The notes under the pieces were generated by a model. It was not told the origin of the DNA and did no database searches. It saw only the letters and a program-made list of their open reading frames with translations. From Senegalimassilia faecalis (GTDB lineage: Bacteria > Actinomycetota > Coriobacteriia > Coriobacteriales > Eggerthellaceae), in NCBI RefSeq assembly GCF_004135645.1, contig NZ_SDPW01000001.1:1984001-2048000 (forward strand): 64,000 nt of DNA. Reading direction: 5' to 3'. This document shows positions 49,015-57,047 of the stretch, one piece after another. Position 1 is the stretch's first letter; each line of letters starts with the position of its first letter. The position numbers were made by a program, and so were the translations under genes.

Positions 49015-49287
49015 ATGAGCAGTAATCTAATGCCGCTGTATTTCGCCATCATGAAGCACTTCGAAAGCGGAAAGGCCGATTGCGTCGAAGGCGTGATGGA
49101 CGCGCTGCGAAACGATTACGGCAGCTATAAGCTGTTTACCGAAAAGGACATCGAGGAGTCGCTGGCCACCGCGAAAGAAAACGGCCTGCTTGACGAATGC
49201 GATTGGCAGCTTGACAAGAACGGCAACCTCAAGGTTTTCTACCAAGCCAACGATTTCGGTAAAGACATGATTGCGAAATACCTGTAG
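49015..49287 (+). CDS. Small winged-helix-like protein in the lic operon
   Basis: The 90-residue product is soluble and mostly helical, with the pattern of a small winged helix (VEGVMDALRNDYGSYKLFTEKDIEESLATAKENGLL, then two strands with LKVFYQANDFGKDMI). It lies 4 bp after licB with RBS GGGGG. I do not recognise a named family. Its position suggests a regulator or partner of choline use; that is inference. Confidence 0.7.
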   Translation: MSSNLMPLYFAIMKHFESGKADCVEGVMDALRNDYGSYKLFTEKDIEESLATAKENGLLDECDWQLDKNGNLKVFYQANDFGKDMIAKYL

Positions 49288-49303
49288 CAAGCAGGAAGCA
49301 AAC

Positions 49304-49345
49304 AGCAAGGCGGGCGACATCTTTGGGATGTCGCCCGCCTTTGCT
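49304..49345 (+). terminator. Terminator of the lic operon
   Basis: 14-bp stem (aggcgggcgacatc at 49308-49321, complement at 49327-49340) followed by TTGCTTTCTT, 20 bp after the last stop codon. Confidence 0.9.
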
Positions 49346-49476
49346 TTCTTGCAGATAATTCTCTCATCATCACGCCGCCGGCATCTCTTACCCCGCCAGC
49401 GCCCGCAGCCCCCCGACATCGCATCGCAAGCCAAAGGGTGCGCAACCCCGGCGCTTGCCGAAAGGCCGCAAAAACA

Positions 49477-49516
49477 AAACGCGCGAACGTGGCGTGCGTG
49501 CCACGTTCGCGCGTTT
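49477..49516 (-). terminator. Terminator of the LCP lipoprotein gene
   Basis: Perfect 17-bp stem (aaacgcgcgaacgtggc, complement at 49500-49516). On the minus strand it runs into GTTTTTGC, 22 bp after the stop at 49539. Confidence 0.85.
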
Positions 49517-49538
49517 GCAATTCCTGCCTGCGGAGGCC

Positions 49539-50510
49539 TTATGCTGCCGCTACGCGGGGGGAGGCGACGATGGTTTCGGGGTCGCCGCCGGCCTCTACCG
49601 TCTCGATGATCTGGGCCCACGTGGCCTCATCGCGATAGGCAAGCCACAGGTTGATATCGGGGTCGATATCGCCCTGGTACGGGCCCGTGCCGGACGTGAA
49701 CTCGATCTTGTCCGCATTCTGCGCGAACACCTTCACCGTCTCCACCAGGTCAGCCGCATTCCAGTCGGTGTCGCAGTTGTCGACAAGCGCCTGCACATGC
49801 AGCGCGGCGTTAACAGGATCTGCGGCAACTTGCTGGATGCCCACCTGCACCAGCTGACGGTCCTGAATCTGGCGGCATGCGTCCAGGTCGTTGGCGTACT
49901 GCTTGCGCGAGCGCGCCAAAACCAGCGCCTCGGGGCCATTCAGCTCCTGCGTGCCGGCGTTCAGCGCAATGTTGTCGCCCGAAACAATGTCCACCAGCTG
50001 CATGTTGATGGGCACGTTCGCCGTCACGCCGCCCAGCTGGTCGACGAACTTCTCGAACTGCACGAAGTCCATGTCCAGGTAGTACTTCGGGGTGACGCCG
50101 GTGAGCTTGGCCACTTCGCTCTCAAGCGCCTCGATGCCGGCGATGCGGTACACCTCGTTCAGCTTCATCTTCTGGCCGTTGTACTCGGTGGACGTGTCGC
50201 GCGGGACGGAAATCAAAGCTACCGAATAGGTTTTCGGGTCGATGCGCGCAAGCATCAGCACGTCGCTGCGGCCGGTGCCGTCGGAATACTCCGGCTTCGT
50301 GATCTCAACCGTGCCCGTGCGCGAGTCGTTGCCCACGATCATCACGTAGAACGGCTCCGTTTCGGCCTTGGCGGTCTGCACGCTGTCGGAAACCTCAAGC
50401 GTCTCGTCCTCGTGAACGTTCGGCTCGGCCTTCTTTTGGCACCCGGCCAGCAAGCACAGCGCAAGCGTGCAGCAGGCCACGATCGCCAAAATCCTCTTCC
50501 TTGTGTTCAT
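49539..50510 (-). CDS. LCP-family protein, lipoprotein form
   Basis: LCP (LytR-CpsA-Psr) enzymes attach teichoic acids or other phosphopolymers to peptidoglycan. This 323-residue product starts with a lipoprotein signal (LALCLLAGC, Cys24 lipobox). The LCP domain has GNDSR, RSDVLML, SVPRDT, LNEVYRIAG and LARSRKQY, which bind polyprenyl phosphate and metal. A lipoprotein anchor instead of a transmembrane helix is unusual for the family. It lies 27 bp after the larger LCP gene. Confidence 0.88.
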   Translation of the reverse strand: MNTRKRILAIVACCTLALCLLAGCQKKAEPNVHEDETLEVSDSVQTAKAETEPFYVMIVGNDSRTGTVEITKPEYSDGTGRSDVLMLARIDPKTYSVALISVPRDTSTEYNGQKMKLNEVYRIAGIEALESEVAKLTGVTPKYYLDMDFVQFEKFVDQLGGVTANVPINMQLVDIVSGDNIALNAGTQELNGPEALVLARSRKQYANDLDACRQIQDRQLVQVGIQQVAADPVNAALHVQALVDNCDTDWNAADLVETVKVFAQNADKIEFTSGTGPYQGDIDPDINLWLAYRDEATWAQIIETVEAGGDPETIVASPRVAAA

Positions 50511-50537
50511 TCCCGTTTCCTTCCTTGCAAATCCTTG

Positions 50538-51893
50538 TTACGGAATGATTGCCGTTGAATCTACGTCGATGCCTTTCGGGTTCTCCCCGGCATCAACGGA
50601 TTTCATGATGGTTGCCCAGCCCTCGGGGTTCTCGTAGCACATCCACAAACCGCCGGCTTCCTCGTTGTAATCGCCCTTCGACGGACCCGAGGTGCTGTAC
50701 ACGGTCATGCTGCCCGAGCCGCCCGCAAACGCCATGGCAAGCGAAATGATGTCTGCCGTGCGCATGTCGGTTCCCACGAAACCAGCAACGCTCAAGATGG
50801 TGTTGGGCATCTGATACACCGGCTCGCTGAGCACCTTGTTCATAATGGCAAGCGCAAGCTGGCGAACGTTATCCTGGCGGTGTTCGTCCTGGTCAACCTG
50901 GTATTCGTGGCGGGCGCGGGCAAACAACTGCGCCTGCTGGCCGTTAAGCACCTGCGTGCCCGGCTCAAGCGTGACCGTCTCGCCCGTCAGGGCATCCTGA
51001 TACGAAAGCTCGATGTCCACGTTCACCTCGACGCCGCCCAGCTTGTCGACGATGTCCTGCAATTCGGAGAAGTGAACCTCGGCGTAGTGCGAAATGCTCA
51101 CGCCCGTAAGCTGCGAAACCGCCTTGATGGACTCCGGCGCGCCGCCGATGTTATACGCCTCGTTGATTTTCATGAGCTGGCCATCGGACGTGCGATACGG
51201 CGTGTCGCGCGGCACGGTGACCATGGTAATCTGCTTGTTCGCAGCGTCCACGCGCATAAGAATCATGACGTCGGAGCGCTGATTGTCGCCGGATTCGGCC
51301 GCCTTGTCCGACGTGCCCGAGCCCTCGCGCGAGTCCGACCCCAGCACCAGCACGTAGAACGGCTGACCCATTTCGGCCGGAGTCAGCGCGTCGCTGACCG
51401 CAATGTCCTGCTCGGTACCCATCGAAAGCGCGCTGTCAAGCTGATGAGAGAACCACAAGCCGTAAGCGCCCACGGCGAAAACGCACACCAGCACCACCGC
51501 CAGGGCCGTCAAGCCGACGCGCTTGAGCAACCGCGCGCGGCGTCGCTTGCGCGCAACCGCCACATACGCGCGCTGCGCGTTCGCACGCGACTGAACGGGC
51601 GCGGGCGCCGCCGATGCACGCGGTGGCCGCTGACCTGCATAGGCACCACCAGCGCCACCGCGCGGGCGAGCCGCCTGGTTGCCGCGAGCTTGGCCCGGAC
51701 GCGCCTGCGCGCCATACGGCCCGCCCGGCCGACCACCACGAGCCCCGCCCGGCTGGCCGCCGCCTTGCGGCATGGGAGCACCCTGACGTGCGCGCGAGCT
51801 CGGCGCGGCAGGCCTGCCCTGCGCGGGACGGCGCGGCGCGGCGCCCGGACGGGCGGCATAGCCTTGCCTTGGTTGATGCTCCCTGTTGCTCAT
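50538..51893 (-). CDS. LCP-family protein with long cytoplasmic tail
   Basis: The 451-residue product has a 130-residue Arg/Gly/Pro/Ala-rich N-terminus, a transmembrane helix (LKRVGLTALAVVLVCVFAVGAYGL) and an extracytoplasmic LCP domain with GSDSREG, RSDVMILMRVD, VPRDTPYR, INEAYNIGG and FARARHEYQ. It should transfer a lipid-linked polymer to peptidoglycan. It forms an operon with the LCP lipoprotein. The basic, disordered tail may interact with polymer-synthesis partners in the cytoplasm, which is speculation. Confidence 0.9.
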   Translation of the reverse strand: MSNREHQPRQGYAARPGAAPRRPAQGRPAAPSSRARQGAPMPQGGGQPGGARGGRPGGPYGAQARPGQARGNQAARPRGGAGGAYAGQRPPRASAAPAPVQSRANAQRAYVAVARKRRRARLLKRVGLTALAVVLVCVFAVGAYGLWFSHQLDSALSMGTEQDIAVSDALTPAEMGQPFYVLVLGSDSREGSGTSDKAAESGDNQRSDVMILMRVDAANKQITMVTVPRDTPYRTSDGQLMKINEAYNIGGAPESIKAVSQLTGVSISHYAEVHFSELQDIVDKLGGVEVNVDIELSYQDALTGETVTLEPGTQVLNGQQAQLFARARHEYQVDQDEHRQDNVRQLALAIMNKVLSEPVYQMPNTILSVAGFVGTDMRTADIISLAMAFAGGSGSMTVYSTSGPSKGDYNEEAGGLWMCYENPEGWATIMKSVDAGENPKGIDVDSTAIIP

Positions 51894-52014
51894 GTCGAGA
51901 ATGACCCTTTCTGTTTACGCTTAAACCCTTGAATTGTAACACCCTGGGAAATTCAGCAGCGCAAACACAACGCATCGTCTACAACCGAGCACAACTGGCA
52001 GCGAATGTACCGCG

Positions 52015-54015
52015 CTAATCCCCTATTCGGTACAACCTCATATCGCCTTCGCTCAACACCAGCGAAAAGCCCGGAGTTTCCGGCGTAATAGACTCGATAC
52101 CCGCCCAATCTTCTTCCTTATAGCGAAGATTCACAACCGTGCGGTCGTCACCCGACTTGTCGTCAAGCATCATCACGTAGTGCGCGCCCGCCTGCTCAAC
52201 AGCAGCACGCACCTCGTCCGACGACGCGTAATCGCACAAGCGGGTGCGAATGAGCGAGGCGAACTCTTCCAAACCAACCGGGCCCGACGTGCCCGCACGC
52301 CTAAAGTACGTGTTCACGCCCTCCACGCCATAAGCCCAACAACTGCCATCGTGAGGAAGATTGATCACGCAATCGTGACCCGCAATCGACATGACGTTCT
52401 TCACGAACGCGTCCTCTTCGGACGTGAGCCCCTTGTTCCACGAATAGCGGCCGCTCACCTCTTTGTGAATCTTCATAAGCCCTGGCCGAACATCGGTGTT
52501 GCCGAACGCGAAATGCACGGGAGCGAACTGGCACGCCGTCAGGGCGGCAACCACAACAACCACGGCAATCACCAAAGGACGGCGACCGTTCGCGCACGCA
52601 GGGCGCACACGACCAACCAGCTGCGAGCCAAGCTCCACCAGCCAGGCAAAACCCAACGCGGCAAGCGGGATGGCGAACAGCGCCGTCATGGCGCCGGTGC
52701 GGTAATAATCGGTGTACCAGAAGCCCGTCAGCAACTGCTTGACGAAGCCGTCGGTGGAAACGTCGATAACGTAGAACACAAGCGCCACCACATATGCCAC
52801 GGACAACCAGCGCAAACGCTTGTCCTTCAGCGTCTTCGCAACGCCAAGCAGCACCAGCAACGTCAAGAAAGGCTGCACGCCTTCACGCGAGGTGAACATG
52901 AACAGCAGGCCGGAAACCACCGCCTCAGGAATGCTGAGCGTCGATTTCCAGGAGTAGGTGACAACGCTCTGCAGAGGCGGCGCAAGGAACAGCACAACCC
53001 ATGCAGCGCATGCCACAAGAAGCAAAACCACAGCTGCGGTCTTGCCTCGACGGCTTGCGCCCGCTTCCCTACCCCACAGATAGGAAACGGCGAACAGCAC
53101 CGACCATACGCCCAGCGTAAACGCCCCGTTCGGCTGTGCAAGCGCAACGGCCACCATGCTGCAGGCATAAGCGGCAACCCAAGCGCATTTCGACAAGCCG
53201 CCTTTGCCGGCAAGCCCGCAGATGAGCACGCCAAGGGCAGCAGGAATCATCGCGAACGAAAACAAGTTCGAAAGCAACTGGCCGTACACCACAAAGCCCC
53301 ACGGAAACCCGCAAAACGCCGCCGAGAACAGCGACCCGCCGCACACGACCAGCTTATTATCCGGGAACAGCGCCCTCATCAGGCAAAGTACGCCCAGGGG
53401 AAGCACAACCGTACACGTCACAAAAATCATGGCGTTCGTTGCCAGCGCCACCTCGTTGCCAACAAAGGACGTCACAACAGCGGTAACCACGTGCCAAGCT
53501 GCCGGATAATATCCACCGGCTTCGCCCAGGTCAAGGTACTTCGTAACGTTCAGCGTGGAGTACGTACCCGAATCCAAGAACCCACGGACAACGGAAAGAT
53601 GCACCGTCGTGTCATCGTTACGCGAAAACGAAGCCGGGTCGCCCATTGCGTGGAGGAACACAAGCGCAGCCACAAACACGGCAACGCCCACGCACAAAGC
53701 CACCTGCAAGCGCACATCGCCCAAAGCCGAAGGGTTGCTACAAGCCGTACCACCTTTCGCACGACGAACGCTGCCGCAAACAGCAAAGACCAGCAGGCAC
53801 AGCACCACACAAGCAAGCAGCAGCACCCACGCACTGCACGTTATGCCGACGGCGAAGAACACAACGCCCAGCGCCACCAACGCAAACACGGAAAACGCCG
53901 GCGCCACCGCAACCGAGGCGAATCGGTCAAGCCGCAAACCTCTGCCAACCAAATACCCCGGCACATACAGCACCAAAACCGCAATCAAAACCGCAAAACC
54001 AAAGGTCAACCACAT
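52015..54015 (-). CDS. Polytopic membrane protein of DUF6541 type
   Basis: The 666-residue protein has about 13-14 hydrophobic helices, with the first extracytoplasmic loop carrying FSRNDDTTVHLSVVRGFLDSGTYS and GYYPAAWHVVTA, features I associate with the DUF6541 family of GT-C-like glycosyltransferases. The acidic pair NDD fits a metal/sugar-binding site. A soluble C-terminal domain starts near 510. It lies 121 bp before the LCP gene on the same strand. It may add sugars to a lipid-linked envelope polymer. Confidence 0.7.
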   Translation of the reverse strand: MWLTFGFAVLIAVLVLYVPGYLVGRGLRLDRFASVAVAPAFSVFALVALGVVFFAVGITCSAWVLLLACVVLCLLVFAVCGSVRRAKGGTACSNPSALGDVRLQVALCVGVAVFVAALVFLHAMGDPASFSRNDDTTVHLSVVRGFLDSGTYSTLNVTKYLDLGEAGGYYPAAWHVVTAVVTSFVGNEVALATNAMIFVTCTVVLPLGVLCLMRALFPDNKLVVCGGSLFSAAFCGFPWGFVVYGQLLSNLFSFAMIPAALGVLICGLAGKGGLSKCAWVAAYACSMVAVALAQPNGAFTLGVWSVLFAVSYLWGREAGASRRGKTAAVVLLLVACAAWVVLFLAPPLQSVVTYSWKSTLSIPEAVVSGLLFMFTSREGVQPFLTLLVLLGVAKTLKDKRLRWLSVAYVVALVFYVIDVSTDGFVKQLLTGFWYTDYYRTGAMTALFAIPLAALGFAWLVELGSQLVGRVRPACANGRRPLVIAVVVVVAALTACQFAPVHFAFGNTDVRPGLMKIHKEVSGRYSWNKGLTSEEDAFVKNVMSIAGHDCVINLPHDGSCWAYGVEGVNTYFRRAGTSGPVGLEEFASLIRTRLCDYASSDEVRAAVEQAGAHYVMMLDDKSGDDRTVVNLRYKEEDWAGIESITPETPGFSLVLSEGDMRLYRIGD

Positions 54016-54383
54016 ACCCTATTCCCCAACCAAAACAGCAAGTCCCACATCACGCAGAGCGCAACTTCCCAACTACTAACGTGTCCGCCAAATGCGTATA
54101 ACACATCATAAACGCAACGTCACCAATATCATCACATCGCTCAATAAATCGAGGAAGAGGAAAGCAACCCAAAATCCGGCAGTTAGGCAAACGAAGCCAC
54201 GGATGGGCCTCAGCGGTCAAACGCAGCAATAGCATTTAAATATGCGGCGGGGATTGTGAGCGGCGTTACCCGTTTCGGACCGCGAATTCAGATGAGATTT
54301 GCAAACAGGCGCATAAAACTAGGGCGAGGCCCAGTGGATCCCGCCCTTACAAAACCAAGAGGTTTTTACATCTGAAATCATTT
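54016..54383. other. Intergenic region, lower GC, weak terminator
   Basis: No gene is supported in these 368 bp. An imperfect stem (agggcg at 54321-54326, cgccct at 54342-54347), with AGTTTTATG on the minus strand after it, could end transcription of the Abi remnant. The promoter of the DUF6541 gene must lie near the left end. AT content rises from here rightward. Confidence 0.45.
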
Positions 54384-55212
54384 TCAACGCATGGGGACCC
54401 ATACGTCAACCAGTTTCCAAATAAAATCAAAAGAGTATTTCACATTATCGTTCGAGCTAAAGAGATGCGACTGCGATTCTGCGTACACGCGGACGTCGTT
54501 CATGAAGATGGCGTGCCTAGTGCGGGTGCCACGATTCGGGCAAAGCGCAGCCGACATGTAAAGGGTTGCCGCAATCTGAGACATTCGAAGATTGCGGAGC
54601 CTCGCTCGTCTCGTCTTCGTATTCCTCATGCCTGCGGTATTGAGCGAATCCGTGATGAGCTCATTCGGCCTGTACCCCGCAAGCTCCCCCGACGACCCAA
54701 ACCCGTTGACAATGCAAGACCCATGAGAGACCGCATTGCGAAGGGCTTTAACGCTCTTGAGGACATAATGTTCTTGCATCATTCGAGAATCTTCCCATCG
54801 CTGGGAACAGAACAGCCAGAAATTCGCAAGCACGCCAAACTCCGATGCCTCCAGGAGTACCCAGACAGGCATCTGCAGTGATTTCACGCAGCGCAGCGCG
54901 CAATCGGCGATCAATGCGTGACAATTCGACAAGGTGAGCGAAGTCGAGGCCGACATAGGCTCCAACGTTCGGCCCGTCAACCTGACGGGGAAACAAAACC
55001 CGATAAGAGGCGGCGCGAAGGTAGTTGTTAGAGCTCGAAAGGTATCTAGCCGCATCCTCTTCCGAGCAGCCTTCAAACATGACTCCCTTAGACTTGAGAT
55101 GGGCTATCTGCTGCTCGACGGTCAGCATGGGCTTTCGATGGGAATGAAGCTCGACCGCACCGGAAGCAGAAGCCGAAGGACTAAAAGGCAAAACATATCC
55201 GTGTTCGCTCAC
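54384..55212 (-). pseudogene. Frameshifted Abi_2/HEPN-type abortive-infection gene
   Basis: The first half (frame from GTG 55212, RBS GAGAGGA) carries LTVEQQIAHLKSKGVMF, ARYLSSSNNYLRAASYRVLF and LSRIDRRLRAALREI, typical of Abi_2/AbiD-type phage-defence proteins. The second half continues in another frame with LQMPVWVLLEASEFGVLANF and LKSVKALRNAVSHGSCIVNG; RNAVSH is the Rx4H HEPN RNase motif. The switch falls near 54870-54890. Together they would make a protein of about 275 residues. A frameshift thus separates the halves; sequencing error or programmed shift cannot be excluded. Confidence 0.75.
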
Positions 55213-55520
55213 GCCCGTCCTCTCTTTCGAATTGATAGCGCTTATTGCTCATGTCGCAAGAGAGTATTATATCGCGATACGGAACGAAAAAGCCTGCTGC
55301 AAAGCTCACGATGTCCTTCCGGCGGCAATTCGATAGCTCTTCATTCTTCGTTCAAGAAAATCATTTCATTGCATCTCTGAACGCCCTCACCAATCAGATG
55401 ATGCCCTCAAGAAAAACTACCGCAGACAAATCAGTATCCAACCACAATAACGGCGATATCGATTAAAACAATCATACACAGGTAGGAAGAGAAGGGTAAC
55501 GAACAATCAATGAAAAGGTA

Positions 55521-55566
55521 AGCCGTGTCGATATGTTACCAATATTGATAACATATCGACACGGCT
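55521..55566. repeat. Perfect 18-bp inverted repeat
   Basis: agccgtgtcgatatgtta (55521-55538) and its exact complement (55549-55566) with a 10-base loop. No U run follows on either strand. It could be an element end, an operator or an RNA hairpin. Confidence 0.6.
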
Positions 55567-55617
55567 CAAGTTTCCGGAAGTCTTCAGGCTTTTTTACACA
55601 GCCGCTATATTTCTAGT

Positions 55618-55692
55618 AAATTATCTTAAATACTGGGCTGGCCGAAAGGCCCTGGCCCACCCTTCCGGCAGGGACATTTTCCCTGCCATTTT
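55618..55692 (+). ncRNA. Candidate small RNA with intrinsic terminator
   Basis: A TATATT hexamer at 55606-55611 precedes a segment with a GGCC-GAAA-GGCC hairpin extended by outer GGGC/GCCC pairs (about 55635-55658) and a terminator (55667-55692). No open frame is present and no gene follows on the plus strand. The two compact GC-rich stems stand out from AT-rich surroundings. No known RNA family is recognised. Confidence 0.4.
55667..55692 (+). terminator. Intrinsic terminator, plus strand
   Basis: 7-bp stem ggcaggg/ccctgcc with loop ACATTTT, then ATTTTTGTTT. The U run is on the plus strand only, so it ends a plus-strand transcript. Confidence 0.7.
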
Positions 55693-55779
55693 TGTTTCTG
55701 GTAGGGATTACTTAAGAAAGTTTGTAGCCGGCAAACTCAATAACCAAATATCGTCCGCCCTTATCTTCTTCATTATGCT

Positions 55780-57024
55780 TCACCTCAGATTGCAAGCAGA
55801 CTTCTCATTGGTCAATGTGTTATAGCATGTCATGTACATAACATCATCGATATTGCTGTATTTCTGAACGAACTCAGATAGCGTCAACTTCGCGTACCGC
55901 GGGTCATAAATGTAGACATTTTTATAATTCGCCAAGTACAACCTCTCGATACAACTTGAATAAGAGTCTCCAACAATCAAAAGCGACTTATCACCAGCAT
56001 CTTCGCTTTTGTTTACGAGAACGATTTGCGGACAATCCGTGTGATAATAATCCGCATAGTAGTTCGAGAAATCCCCTCGAGGCCAGCCCCCTTGTTCGTA
56101 GCGGTCAGCGCTATTGACAAAGTCTTCGTCTTTTTCCTCCCCACTAACCCATATGTCATAGGCAGGTAAATTGAACTTGTAGTCGATGACCCCATCCGCA
56201 TCGTAATCGGCATCTAAGCCCGTTCGAGCCGCCGAACCATAAAACGAGATATCATCGAATGAAACCGTTTCGACGGGCTGAACAAGATCGTCACCAAATC
56301 CAAAGAATGTCGCCGTAGTGCAATATGCATCGTAAGCAGCCTTGATATTCCAGTGGTGATCGGAGTTGTAATACTTCTCTGCATACTCAGAGTCGGAAGA
56401 CGGGCTCCAATGCATGAGGGAAACATTTTCATCAAGCTTCGAAGAAATAGCATCGAGAACATATTCCTCCCCCGCAGCATCGGATACCAGTCCCGAATGA
56501 GCATCGAGTTCGAGGACACCAGCGCGAGCGGGCACATACATGAGATAATTCAACTCAGGATGAGCCTCGACAAACGAATTGATAGATTCGATAGAGTTCA
56601 CTACCGCGTCAGTTTTGATATTCTCTTTCTTCATAGGTATCGCGCGAACGATATTGTAAGCTGAATCATAATAATAACCAGACCCAAAAAAGGTCGGATA
56701 ATCGCTATAGCCGACCATCATCGACATGGGCACTATACTCAGACGCTGAAGCTGCGCATTCGTCAAAAGAACCTTATCGCGCATAGGAACCAAATCCGAA
56801 ACATAGCTTTCGAACCCACTTTGGAACTTCCCCGACATGGCTGTATCAACAGTTGCTTTCGGAAATTTCGTATAGTTACGCCCTTCAAGATTCGAGTGCT
56901 TCGCGTTCACGGACATCCAGTCTGGAAAATCAAATCCTATCCTATCCGCAACCGTGCAAAACAATGTTCCGCACAGCAATACCGCCGAGCCAAGCAGTAA
57001 AACAGCATTTCTAATCTTAAGCAT
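55780..57024 (-). CDS. AlgJ/DltD-like SGNH O-acyl transfer partner
   Basis: The 414-residue product has an N-terminal membrane anchor (VLLLGSAVLLCGTLFCTVA) and an extracytoplasmic domain. SDHHWN (D222, H223, H224) and VGDSYSS (Ser354) give the Asp-His and Ser of an SGNH-type acyltransferase/esterase, as in AlgJ, AlgX and DltD relatives. It lies 23 bp after an MBOAT gene, its usual partner, which passes acyl groups across the membrane. The pair should O-acetylate a surface polymer. GC is lower than in the first half of the window. Confidence 0.82.
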   Translation of the reverse strand: MLKIRNAVLLLGSAVLLCGTLFCTVADRIGFDFPDWMSVNAKHSNLEGRNYTKFPKATVDTAMSGKFQSGFESYVSDLVPMRDKVLLTNAQLQRLSIVPMSMMVGYSDYPTFFGSGYYYDSAYNIVRAIPMKKENIKTDAVVNSIESINSFVEAHPELNYLMYVPARAGVLELDAHSGLVSDAAGEEYVLDAISSKLDENVSLMHWSPSSDSEYAEKYYNSDHHWNIKAAYDAYCTTATFFGFGDDLVQPVETVSFDDISFYGSAARTGLDADYDADGVIDYKFNLPAYDIWVSGEEKDEDFVNSADRYEQGGWPRGDFSNYYADYYHTDCPQIVLVNKSEDAGDKSLLIVGDSYSSCIERLYLANYKNVYIYDPRYAKLTLSEFVQKYSNIDDVMYMTCYNTLTNEKSACNLR

Positions 57025-57047
57025 AATAATTCATCACCCAAGGTCGA

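Larger units (their letters stand above)
55213..55779. other. Intergenic region with structured elements
   Basis: These 567 AT-rich bases hold no protein gene I can support. They contain a perfect 18-bp hairpin (55521-55566), a weak hairpin with T6 (55573-55596) and a candidate small RNA with its own terminator (55618-55692). Confidence 0.55.

Noticed and set aside
52180-54111. A 643-residue plus-strand open frame
   Set aside because: It is antisense to the DUF6541-type gene and has a shadow composition (Arg/His/Asn/Gln-rich) with no hydrophobic helices.
54050-54235. A 61-residue minus-strand gene before the DUF6541 gene
   Set aside because: It has no RBS or recognisable features, and overlaps the likely promoter region.
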